From positions 1 to 6,322 of the forward strand of contig JAFAAT010000076.1 in assembly GCA_023426425.1 (NCBI GenBank): 6,322 bases of DNA, given 5' to 3'. The notes below the pieces were generated by a model. It had not been told where the DNA came from, ran no database searches, and worked only from the letters and a program-made list of their open reading frames with translations. This stretch comes from Bacteroidota bacterium. GTDB taxonomy: Bacteria; Bacteroidota; Bacteroidia; Chitinophagales; Chitinophagaceae. The translations under genes and the position numbers were made by a program. Below are positions 1 through 5,604 of the stretch, piece by piece (position 1 is the stretch's first letter; each line of letters starts with the position of its first letter).

Positions 1-906
1 GTGCTTGACTATATTGATGAACCCTTTGCCGATTCATCTGCGATACCTACTTATATCCTGTGCAAAAGGACCAGGCAGCATGTCACGGTCGCACTTAGCG
101 GAGATGGTGGCGATGAAGTTTTCTCCGGCTATAATAAACATGCAGCAGAGTGGAGAGTGCGCCAGAAAAGCCTCAAAAATGAACTGGTGAAGCTGGGTTT
201 ACCTCTTTGGAAGTCCCTGCCCAAAAGCCATAACAGCAAAGCAGGCAACCTGGTAAGACAACTACTGAAGTTCGCAGAGGGAGCGCGATTGTCAGCGCCT
301 GAGCGCTACTGGCGGTGGGCAAGCATCAGCAGTGAGCAGCAGGCGTTTAATTTATTGTCCTCTAAGTGCCGTGCCGCTGTGGATAGCCGGAGATTAGGGG
401 AGATTCAGCGCCACTATACAGGCTTGATAAACACTGGTGATTTCAATGAAATCCTGCTGGCAGATATGAAGCTCGTGCTTCCGGGGGATATGCTTGTGAA
501 AGTTGATCAAATGAGCATGGCCAACAGCCTTGAGGTGCGTTCGCCCCTGCTCGATTACAGGGTGGTTGACTTTGCTTTTTCACTGCCGGAGTCGTACAAA
601 ATCGACGGAAAGATGAAAAAGAAGATCCTGCAGGATAGCTTTAGAAATATGCTGCCCTCGGAACTCTACAACAGGCCGAAGCATGGCTTTGAAATTCCTC
701 TGCTCAGCTGGCTGCGCAACGAGTTGTGGGGGCTGATCGACAGCGACCTGCTGGAACGGAAATTTGTTTCAGAACAGGGAATATTCGACCCCACCCAGAC
801 AGAACTCCTGAAGAGGCAACTCATTAGCTCCGATCCCGGCAATTCTACTGCCCGCATCTGGGCACTGCTTGTATTCCAATACTGGTGGAAAAAATACTAT
901 AGTTAA
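1..906 (+). CDS. asnB: Asparagine synthase (glutamine-hydrolysing), C-terminal part; 5' end outside the window
   Basis: This is the synthetase half of a class II (AsnB-type) asparagine synthase, which amidates aspartate with ATP and ammonia from glutamine in the cytoplasm. The 301 residues seen begin inside the ATP-binding domain. They include DEPFADSSAIPTY (6-18), the SGDGGDE motif (33-39), VDQMSMANSLEVRSPLLD (168-185), the lysine-rich GKMKKK stretch (203-208) and RPKHGFEIP (225-233). All of these are typical of the family. Family members are usually about 600-640 residues, so the N-terminal Cys2 glutaminase domain and the first SGGxDS pyrophosphate loop must lie upstream. The GTG at base 1 is an internal valine codon, not a start. 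The gene is followed 97 bp later by a GT4 glycosyltransferase. AsnB paralogs are frequent in Bacteroidota polysaccharide clusters, so the substrate may not be free aspartate; that is inference. Family assignment is secure. Confidence 0.93.
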   Translation: MLDYIDEPFADSSAIPTYILCKRTRQHVTVALSGDGGDEVFSGYNKHAAEWRVRQKSLKNELVKLGLPLWKSLPKSHNSKAGNLVRQLLKFAEGARLSAPERYWRWASISSEQQAFNLLSSKCRAAVDSRRLGEIQRHYTGLINTGDFNEILLADMKLVLPGDMLVKVDQMSMANSLEVRSPLLDYRVVDFAFSLPESYKIDGKMKKKILQDSFRNMLPSELYNRPKHGFEIPLLSWLRNELWGLIDSDLLERKFVSEQGIFDPTQTELLKRQLISSDPGNSTARIWALLVFQYWWKKYYS

Positions 907-954
907 CGATTGGCTAATGAGGACTCTAATTAGCTAAACATTTGACTGCCAGTT

Positions 955-962
955 TATTTTTG
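955..962 (+). promoter_or_regulatory. Possible -7 element of a Bacteroidota promoter before the glycosyltransferase gene
   Basis: TATTTTTG fits the Bacteroidota -7 consensus TAnnTTTG exactly and lies 41 bp before the glycosyltransferase ATG, in the 97-bp gap after the asparagine synthase stop. No TTTG lies at the expected 19-21 bp upstream. The nearest TTTG (941-944) leaves only 10 bp of spacer. In an AT-rich gap this could be chance, and the gene may simply be read through from asnB. Confidence 0.3.
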
Positions 963-1003
963 TGTTCTCGAATTAAGGTAGTTACAAGAGAATCAGAATA
1001 GAA

Positions 1004-2209
1004 ATGCCGCGCGTCCTTCGTATATTGAACAGGTTGATCATAGGTGGTCCTGCTATACATGTATCCTATCTCACCAGGTATATGGATGGTTTCGATACTC
1101 AGCTGGTGATCGGTGGCAAGGACGACCATGAAGAAGACGCGACGCACCTCACCGACAAATTAGGTATCCAGCCTTCATACGTACCTCATATGAAGAGGGC
1201 GATCAATCCACTGAATGATAGAATCGCCTACAACGAAATCAAGACCCTGATAGAAAAGTTTCGCCCCGATATTGTGCATACCCATGCTGCCAAGGCAGGG
1301 CTGATAGGGCGGATGGCTGCTGAAGCCTGTAATGTCCCCGTGATACTGCACACTTTCCATGGCCATGTCTTCCATAGTTATTTCAACAAGCTGCAAACAG
1401 AAAGCTTTATCCTTATTGAACGTTACCTGGCGAAGAAATCATCAGGTATCATTGCCATCAGCCAAAAGCAGAAAGAGGATCTGGTAAATGTCTATAAGAT
1501 TTGCGAAGAAGAAAAGGTGGAGACCATACCACTCGGGCTGGAACTGGAAGCTTTTCTTCAGGAGCCAGACAGTAAACGTGCCTCTTTTCGCAAGAAATTT
1601 CTGATTGAAGATGATGAAATCGCAATCGGCATTATCGGAAGGATAGTACCTGTAAAAAATCACAACCTCTTCGTCAAGGCAGCTGAGGCTGTATTGAAGA
1701 AGACTAATAAGAAGCTGAAGTTTGTCGTTGTAGGTGACGGCGACATGAGAGCGCAGATGGAGCAGGAATTCAGGAGAAGCAAAATCAACTACTGTTACTT
1801 TCCGGAACAACCATTTGCCGCAACAGCTATATGCACTTCCTGGCTCACTAAGATCGACGAAGTACTTGCAGGACTGGACATAGTGGCGTTGACTTCACAC
1901 AATGAAGGAACGCCGCTCTCGCTGATCGAGGCTCAGGCAGCTGAAAAGCCGGTAATCGCTACTAATGTGGGCGGCGTTACCGATGTGGTAATGCATGAAC
2001 GTGCTGGTATTGTGGTACAGCCGAATGATGTGGAGGACTTTGCCAATGGCCTATTGCGCCTTGTGGAAGACCCTGAACTCAGGAACCGTATGGGTGCCTT
2101 CGGCAGAGACCGCGTCATCAATCAATATTCTTATCAGAGACTCGTAAAAGATATGAGCAACTATTATCTTCGGCTGCTGGAAGAAAAACGATTTAGCTAC
2201 GCACGATGA
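1004..2209 (+). CDS. Glycosyltransferase family 4 (GT-B fold), probable surface polysaccharide synthesis
   Basis: A 401-residue retaining glycosyltransferase with two Rossmann-like lobes, which would move a sugar from a nucleotide-sugar donor to a lipid-linked or growing glycan at the cytoplasmic membrane. The N-terminal acceptor lobe shows the glycine-rich loop GGPAIHV (14-20), VHTHAAKAGLIGR (91-103) and FHGH (118-121). The donor lobe shows GRIVPVKNH (212-220, with Arg213 and Lys218), VVVGDGDMR (241-249) and the family EX7E motif, Glu301 and Glu309, in NEGTPLSLIEAQ. VGGVTDVV follows at 322-329. There is no signal peptide or membrane segment. The ATG at 1004 places the glycine loop where GT4 proteins normally have it; no good Shine-Dalgarno precedes it. 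The stop overlaps the next gene's start (ATGA at 2206-2209). Donor and acceptor sugars cannot be read from the sequence. The epimerase across the intergenic gap hints at a GalNAc-type donor, as inference only. Confidence 0.9.
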   Translation: MPRVLRILNRLIIGGPAIHVSYLTRYMDGFDTQLVIGGKDDHEEDATHLTDKLGIQPSYVPHMKRAINPLNDRIAYNEIKTLIEKFRPDIVHTHAAKAGLIGRMAAEACNVPVILHTFHGHVFHSYFNKLQTESFILIERYLAKKSSGIIAISQKQKEDLVNVYKICEEEKVETIPLGLELEAFLQEPDSKRASFRKKFLIEDDEIAIGIIGRIVPVKNHNLFVKAAEAVLKKTNKKLKFVVVGDGDMRAQMEQEFRRSKINYCYFPEQPFAATAICTSWLTKIDEVLAGLDIVALTSHNEGTPLSLIEAQAAEKPVIATNVGGVTDVVMHERAGIVVQPNDVEDFANGLLRLVEDPELRNRMGAFGRDRVINQYSYQRLVKDMSNYYLRLLEEKRFSYAR

Positions 2210-3291
2210 CCCAGGGGATAAAAATTTTGTATGTTGACGACGAGTTGAACAACCTGAATAGCTTTCAGGCTGCCCTTCGTTACGAATATCATGTGCTGAC
2301 AGCAGCTAGTGCCAATGATGCTCTGGCCATGCTACACAGGTATCCTGACATCAACATCATCTTCTGTGATCAAAGAATGCCCGGGAAGACCGGCGTGGAG
2401 TTTTTCCAGGAAGTAAGAACTTCTTTCCCCTCTGCTGTGCGCATCCTGATTACCGGATACAGCGACATGGAGGCAATTATTGATGCCATAAACAAGGGTA
2501 ATGTACTTCGCTATCTTACCAAACCCTGGACGAAAGACGATATCGTTGCGGCTATTGAGGAGGCGCATAAATTCTATTTGACCAATTCTCTGCTCGCGGC
2601 AAAGAATGAGGAACTGCAGAAAGCCTATACTACCCTCGATGAATTCTCCTACCAGGTAACTCACGGGCTTCGCGAACCACTGCTAAGTGTGCTGGGAATC
2701 GTAGAAGTGGCACAGGCAATGGCACATGTACCTGACGATCTGAAGGAGATCCTTAGGCTAGTTTCAGGATCAATGCTGCAACTCGACAACTTCATTGCGC
2801 AGGCCCACGATCATCACAGACTTAAAAAAGAACTTCTTACCACGGATATTTCATTTGAGCATTTAATCGCTGACATTGTTCACCCCTACAGTATTCTGGC
2901 AAGGAATGCACAGGTTCGCTTTACTTACAATATTCAGCAGCAGGCGCATTTCTATTCAGATGAAACCTGTCTGAGGGTTATCTTCACCAACCTGCTGTCA
3001 AATGCGTTCCGTGCCCTGCAGCCGGAAGAAAAACATAGCGTAGAGCTTTCCCTGTTAGTCAGCGATGGTAAGGCAGTGGCAACAATCATTGACTCAGGAA
3101 ACAAACGCGTTGAACCCGAATTGCTGTCCTCAGTGAATGAAGCCGACGGAACTTATCAGAATGGTTTTTCGCTGAATAGCAGGAATGTTTCAGAAGCCCT
3201 GGCAAAGCTGAAAGCAGAGTTGCAAGTCACCACATTGGACGACGGGAGCAGCAAAGTTGTGGTTCAGATACCGCAAAGCAAGTCCGAGTAG
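2206..3291 (+). CDS. Response regulator with C-terminal degenerate histidine-kinase module (REC-HisKA-HATPase-like)
   Basis: A 361-residue cytoplasmic signalling protein with no membrane segment. Residues 5-120 form a complete receiver domain: acidic pair Asp11/Asp12, phospho-acceptor Asp55 in FCDQRMPG, switch Thr83 in ITGYSD, and Lys106 in TKPW. It resembles the receivers of RpfG-like regulators. A helical linker (about 120-145) leads to a dimerisation-helix segment with an H-box-like FSYQVTHGLREPL (147-159), in which His153 is kept but the usual Asp/Glu after it is Gly154. An ATPase-like domain follows (about 248-357), with N-box NLLSNAFRAL (262-271) including Asn266. Its G1 box reads DSGNKR (296-301) instead of DxGxGI, and the G2 region GFSLNS (320-325) lacks the GxGLGL pattern. 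The receiver is thus probably functional and the kinase weak or inactive. It could act as a phosphorylation-gated binding partner or a phosphatase. It overlaps the glycosyltransferase by 4 bp, which suggests translational coupling and a role in polysaccharide control. Domain calls are firm; loss of activity is inference. Confidence 0.85.
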   Translation: MTQGIKILYVDDELNNLNSFQAALRYEYHVLTAASANDALAMLHRYPDINIIFCDQRMPGKTGVEFFQEVRTSFPSAVRILITGYSDMEAIIDAINKGNVLRYLTKPWTKDDIVAAIEEAHKFYLTNSLLAAKNEELQKAYTTLDEFSYQVTHGLREPLLSVLGIVEVAQAMAHVPDDLKEILRLVSGSMLQLDNFIAQAHDHHRLKKELLTTDISFEHLIADIVHPYSILARNAQVRFTYNIQQQAHFYSDETCLRVIFTNLLSNAFRALQPEEKHSVELSLLVSDGKAVATIIDSGNKRVEPELLSSVNEADGTYQNGFSLNSRNVSEALAKLKAELQVTTLDDGSSKVVVQIPQSKSE

Positions 3292-3405
3292 CGTTTAGGC
3301 TCCCTATTGAGCACATCCACCAACAGGAATTCTGCTGCGTAATCGAACTACTGAGCACCGAAAGGGCAGGTCCAGAGCGCTTGCAGGACAGGAATTTCAA
3401 CGTTA

Positions 3406-3432
3406 GTTCTGTGCACTAAGCACTAACAGAAC
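3406..3432. other. Hairpin with tandem GCACTAA repeat in its loop, possible transcript end
   Basis: GTTCTGT (3406-3412) and ACAGAAC (3426-3432) form a perfect 7-bp inverted repeat around a 13-base loop. Across the loop lies a perfect tandem duplication GCACTAA-GCACTAA (3413-3426). It sits 115 bp past the plus-strand stop and 109 bp past the minus-strand stop. No T-run follows on either strand, so a terminator role is only suggested by position. Confidence 0.35.
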
Positions 3433-3440
3433 GCTGCAAC

Positions 3441-3460
3441 CGGTGGCAAGCAGTCCACCG
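3441..3460. other. Short GC-rich hairpin between convergent genes
   Basis: CGGTGG (3441-3446) and CCACCG (3455-3460) pair perfectly around an 8-base loop, right after the GTTCTGT/ACAGAAC hairpin. The two hairpins in tandem between converging genes suggest a bidirectional transcription barrier, but neither has a T-tract. This is a structural observation, not a proven terminator. Confidence 0.3.
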
Positions 3461-3540
3461 CAATAATCCAGCTTAAGGGATGACTCCAGTTACAAGGCGA
3501 CTTTTCCATTGGAAACTGAGCCGATATGGTTGACTCCTGA

Positions 3541-4539
3541 TTAAGACTGAACCTCCTGCTGATACATCTCCCTGAAGTACTCTACAGTAACCTTGAGTCC
3601 ATCCAGGAAACGTTTCGTAGGCTGATATCCCAGGAGACTATTAGCTTTGGAAATATCCGCCAAAGAATTTCTTATATCGCCTGATCTTGGCTCTCTGTAT
3701 GTCGCCTGATGCTCCATTTGAAGCATTTCGCGAATCGATTCGTATAAGAAGTTCACAGAAAAGTTCTCTCCTACCGCCACATTGTAAACCTGGTTAAATG
3801 CTTCAGGATTTGTGGCAAGCATCCCGCGAATATTCGCCTGCACTGCATTCTCTACAAAGGTGAAATCCCTGGTCTGTTCTCCATCTCCATTGATATAAAC
3901 CGGAGTACCTTTCAATATACCAGATACAAACAAAGGTATTACAGCGGCATAAGGTCCATCCGGATCCTGCCTTGGCCCAAATACATTGAAATACCGGAGG
4001 CCTGCTACCTTCAAGCCATAAAGCTTTGCAAATACATCAGCATACAGCTCGTTGGTTTTCTTGGTAACAGCATACGGTGACAAAGGATTTCCAACTCGTT
4101 CTTCCACTTTCGGCAGGTTAGGCTCGTCACCATACACAGACGAAGAAGAAGCATACACGAAAGACTTCACACCAGCATTCTTTGCCGCAGTGATCATGTT
4201 CAGAAAACCAGTCACGTTCACCTCATTGCTTGTCACCGGGTCCTTTATCGACCTTGGAACCGATCCCAGTGCGGCCTGGTGGGAAATATGATCTATTCCT
4301 TCACACGCTTTCTCACAGGTATGGTAATCACAAATGTCTCCCTCAACCATCTCGAATCGGGAATGATTCATATAGGGTTCCACATTCTTTCTGAATCCGG
4401 TTAAGAAGTTGTCAAGCACTCTCACCTTGCCCGCACCATTCTGGAGCAGGTATGTTACAATATGAGAGCCTATAAAACCCGCACCTCCTGTGACTAAGAA
4501 GCTCCTGGAGGAAAGGTCTTCCTGGTGAAATTGCTGCAT
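3541..4539 (-). CDS. UDP-N-acetylglucosamine 4-epimerase, WbpP/TviC type (extended SDR family)
   Basis: A 332-residue NAD-dependent sugar-nucleotide epimerase. By family it interconverts UDP-GlcNAc and UDP-GalNAc, or their uronic acid forms, in the cytoplasm to supply donors for surface glycans. Visible features are the nucleotide-binding TGGAGFIG (17-24), Asp43 ending the second strand, QAALGSVPRSI (88-98), catalytic Ser132-Ser133 with Tyr156 and Lys160 (YxxxK), LRYFNVFGPRQDP (181-193), YINGDGEQTRDF (215-226) and SLADISKA (292-299). GSVPRSI, the RYFNVFG block and the SLADISKA block are those I recall from Pseudomonas WbpP, which favours N-acetylated substrates over plain UDP-Glc/Gal. I chose the ATG at 4539. 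An upstream in-frame GTG at 4572 lies inside a 10-bp hairpin and would add 11 non-conserved residues. No clear Shine-Dalgarno is present. The gene converges on the polysaccharide genes to the left. Substrate preference is inferred from similarity. Confidence 0.9.
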   Translation of the reverse strand: MQQFHQEDLSSRSFLVTGGAGFIGSHIVTYLLQNGAGKVRVLDNFLTGFRKNVEPYMNHSRFEMVEGDICDYHTCEKACEGIDHISHQAALGSVPRSIKDPVTSNEVNVTGFLNMITAAKNAGVKSFVYASSSSVYGDEPNLPKVEERVGNPLSPYAVTKKTNELYADVFAKLYGLKVAGLRYFNVFGPRQDPDGPYAAVIPLFVSGILKGTPVYINGDGEQTRDFTFVENAVQANIRGMLATNPEAFNQVYNVAVGENFSVNFLYESIREMLQMEHQATYREPRSGDIRNSLADISKANSLLGYQPTKRFLDGLKVTVEYFREMYQQEVQS

Positions 4540-4563
4540 GCTAAGTCTTTGTAGCTGATATAG

Positions 4564-4588
4564 ATAAGCCACCTGTCGGGTGGCCTAT
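4564..4588 (-). terminator. Stem-loop after the THX gene, possible terminator or epimerase leader structure
   Basis: On the minus-strand transcript a 10-bp stem (one G-U pair) forms around a 5-base loop. Its core GCCACC/GGTGGC lies at 4568-4573 and 4579-4584. It starts 11 bases after the THX stop and ends 24 bases before the epimerase ATG. Only an AU-mixed stretch follows, not a clean U-tract, so it could end the THX transcript or act within an epimerase leader. It contains the alternative GTG start of the epimerase. Confidence 0.45.
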
Positions 4589-4598
4589 TCTGTGAGAA

Positions 4599-4712
4599 TT
4601 AATCCTTTTTTTCCTGTTTTGCGGTAGCTTTCTTGTTGTGTGCTGGTCTGCGTTTGCCGAAAGTACCCATTGTGATTTTGCCGCGCTTCGTGCGCTTATC
4701 GCCTCTTCCCAT
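4599..4712 (-). CDS. 30S ribosomal protein THX family (bTHX), 37 residues
   Basis: A very short, highly basic protein. It begins MGRGDKRTKRGKI and continues with a GTFGKRRP block (residues 16-23), ending in a lysine-rich tail. This matches the small-subunit protein Thx known from Thermus (a GKGDRRTRRGKIWRGTYGK pattern as I recall it) and common in Bacteroidota. In Thermus the peptide lies in a pocket at the top of the 30S head and stabilises packing of 16S rRNA; the same role is inferred here. The position corresponding to the aromatic of IWRG is replaced (ITMG), and the tail is longer than the 26-residue Thermus protein. The ATG at 4712 and TAA at 4599-4601 enclose an uninterrupted frame. 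The gene lies between the HU terminator and the epimerase on the same strand. No convincing promoter of its own is visible: the spacer has only TAATTTCG, one mismatch from the -7 consensus, so it may depend on readthrough from HU. Confidence 0.88.
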   Translation of the reverse strand: MGRGDKRTKRGKITMGTFGKRRPAHNKKATAKQEKKD

Positions 4713-4740
4713 TGTTTATTGATTTTGCCGCGAAATTAAA

Positions 4741-4773
4741 TTAAAAAAAGCAAGAAACGAGCGTCCTTGCTTT
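4741..4773 (-). terminator. Intrinsic terminator of the HU gene
   Basis: On the minus strand AAAGCAAG (4773-4766) pairs perfectly with CTTGCTTT (4754-4747) around an 11-base loop, and the stem runs into a stretch of T (plus-strand A-run 4743-4749). It begins 23 bases beyond the HU stop. Stem plus T-tract is the classical Rho-independent form, although the stem is not GC-rich. It separates HU from THX, possibly only partially. Confidence 0.72.
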
Positions 4774-4795
4774 CTTCTCCGTTCAAACTATCAAA

Positions 4796-5083
4796 TTATT
4801 TCCTGCTGCCACCACCAATCTTGGTAGAGAATTCTTTCCCTGCCTTGAACTTTGGCACTTTGCGGGCTTTGATCTTGATCACTTCGCCAGTCTGTGGATT
4901 GCGACCATTGCGCGCAGAACGTTCAGAAACTGAGAAAGTACCAAAACCTACCAGCGTTACACGATCACCTTTTTTCAGAGATGCCACAACAGCATTTGTG
5001 AAAGAATCCAGAGCTTCGTTTGCCTGGGTTTTAGTGATGCCGGAGTCTTTTGCGATCTTATCGATCAATTCAGCTTTGTTCAT
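4796..5083 (-). CDS. hup: HU family DNA-binding protein
   Basis: A 95-residue histone-like nucleoid protein that as a dimer bends and compacts DNA. The N-terminal helices MNKAELIDKIAKDSG and TKTQANEALDSFTNAVVASLKKG (about 3-39) form the dimer body. The beta region carries the HU signature VGFGTFSVSERSARNGRNP (45-63), with Pro63 at the tip of the DNA-binding arm, followed by TGEVIKIKARKVPKFKAGKEF (65-85). Length equals the usual 90-95 residues; the GGGSRK tail is a small extension. The ATG at 5083 is the natural family start. Its leader lacks a Shine-Dalgarno and is A-rich, as is common in Bacteroidota. A near-ideal promoter lies upstream and an intrinsic terminator downstream, so it can be transcribed as a single gene. 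Whether it is HU rather than the related IHF subunit is favoured by the conserved RNGRNPQTGE arm. Confidence 0.96.
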   Translation of the reverse strand: MNKAELIDKIAKDSGITKTQANEALDSFTNAVVASLKKGDRVTLVGFGTFSVSERSARNGRNPQTGEVIKIKARKVPKFKAGKEFSTKIGGGSRK

Positions 5084-5124
5084 AGCCTGTGTGTGTTTTT
5101 ATTGTGAAAAATAATCAGTTGAAA

Positions 5125-5155
5125 CAAATATACTCAGCTTTACCACACTTGCAAA
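5125..5155 (-). promoter_or_regulatory. hup: Bacteroidota-type housekeeping promoter of the HU gene
   Basis: Read on the minus strand, TTTG (plus 5155-5152) is followed after exactly 19 bp by TATATTTG (plus 5132-5125). Both match the Bacteroidota sigma factor consensus TTTG / TAnnTTTG with ideal spacing. Transcription would start at roughly 5118-5120, giving an untranslated leader of about 35 bases before the HU ATG at 5083. The leader is A-rich and without a Shine-Dalgarno. A strong promoter fits the abundance of HU. The exact start site is inferred. Confidence 0.8.
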
Positions 5156-5282
5156 CATTGCCAGGGAAAAATTTATCTGCCGAAAGCCTTGCCTGAAGCT
5201 AGTTTCCACAGTTTACCCACATTCGTCAACTTCGGGTTTAGGTAAAAATCCCACTATTCTATGATATGAATATGAATATATG
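5156..5282. other. Spacer between the DUF4286 gene and the HU promoter, no gene seen
   Basis: This stretch follows the DUF4286 stop on the minus strand. I see no coding frame and no terminator with a stem and T-tract, only a weak AT-rich inverted repeat TTTACC/GGTAAA (5212-5217 and 5241-5246) with a long loop. How the rsgA-DUF4286 transcript ends before the HU promoter is not evident. Confidence 0.5.
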
Positions 5283-5600
5283 CTATGCATTGCTGCATGC
5301 TTCCTCCTGCATTACAGACCTGAAAGCTATGAAACGGCTGCCAAACCGGGCAAATCCTTTCTCCCTCATCGATGCTGCATAATCGCTGATATATGTCTTG
5401 TAGTCGTCCAGTGTCCGGCAAAAATACTGGGCACTAAAGGTTATTCCCTCTGCCTCATCCTGCTCGAGCAACCTGCTTAGCCTATACCCTGTAAATAACC
5501 CCGTCTGAACCACTTCGGGCATATGTTCTTCTTTCATCCAGTTCAGCCATTCTTCAGCTATTTCTGGTTCTACTTTAACAGTGACATTATAAGTGATCAT
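5283..5600 (-). CDS. DUF4286 family protein, function unknown
   Basis: A 105-residue soluble protein without signal peptide or membrane segment. It starts MITYNVTVKVEPEIAEEWLNWM, has the HMPEVVQTGLFTGYRLSRLLE block (26-46), then ITFSAQYFC (53-61) and a C-terminal ARFGSRFIAFRSVM stretch (about 83-96). This pattern, small alpha/beta with W-x2-WM and HxP-x-V, is what I know as the DUF4286 family, largely of Bacteroidota and of unknown function; the fold resembles ferredoxin-like ABM/dimeric barrels. The ATG at 5600 matches the family start MIxYNVTV. A longer frame to a TTG at 5630 would overlap rsgA and add non-conserved residues. The gene begins 4 bp after the rsgA stop and is thus almost certainly cotranscribed with it. 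A link to ribosome assembly is only guilt by association. Confidence 0.87.
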   Translation of the reverse strand: MITYNVTVKVEPEIAEEWLNWMKEEHMPEVVQTGLFTGYRLSRLLEQDEAEGITFSAQYFCRTLDDYKTYISDYAASMREKGFARFGSRFIAFRSVMQEEACSNA

Positions 5601-5604
5601 GTCG

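Larger units (their letters stand above)
3292..3540. other. Intergenic stretch between convergent genes, no gene seen
   Basis: These 249 bp separate the 3' ends of the receiver/kinase-like gene (plus) and the epimerase gene (minus). I find no plausible coding frame, tRNA or classical terminator with a T-run. It holds two short hairpins (3406-3432 and 3441-3460), a tandem GCACTAA repeat (3413-3426), a weak TTTCC/GGAAA hairpin (3503-3515), and scattered short repeats: TGAGCAC at 3308 and 3352, ACAGGAATT at 3323 and 3388, TGACTCC at 3481 and 3531. These may be transcript ends for both genes; the short repeats are within chance expectation. Confidence 0.6.

Noticed and set aside
941..944. TTTG as the -33 box for the glycosyltransferase promoter
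   Set aside because: The spacer to TATTTTTG is only 10 bp, instead of about 19-21 bp.
1442..1810. Minus-strand 122-residue open frame inside the glycosyltransferase
   Set aside because: Shadow frame; the plus strand shows continuous GT4 motifs here.
3308..3396. Alternating repeats TGAGCAC and ACAGGAATT suggesting an array
   Set aside because: Only two copies each, unequal spacing (15 and 36 bp); too short and irregular for an array or CRISPR.
4052..4291. Plus-strand open frame opposite the epimerase
   Set aside because: Antisense shadow of the catalytic region of the epimerase, with no family features.
4540..4572. GTG start at 4572 giving a 343-residue epimerase
   Set aside because: The extra 11 residues precede the normal N-terminus of the family, GTG is a poorer start, and the codon lies inside a stem-loop.
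4719..4735. Own promoter for THX inside the HU terminator tail
   Set aside because: TAATTTCG has a mismatch to the -7 consensus and no TTTG at the right distance.
4767..5114. Plus-strand open frame opposite HU
   Set aside because: It is the antisense of a clear HU gene; its product has no recognisable motif and it lacks a promoter.
5203..5221. Two DnaA-box-like sequences, GTTTCCACA and TTACCCACA, about one helical turn apart
   Set aside because: Neither matches TTATCCACA exactly (two and one mismatches), there are only two, and there is no dnaA or AT-rich unwinding region; probably chance.
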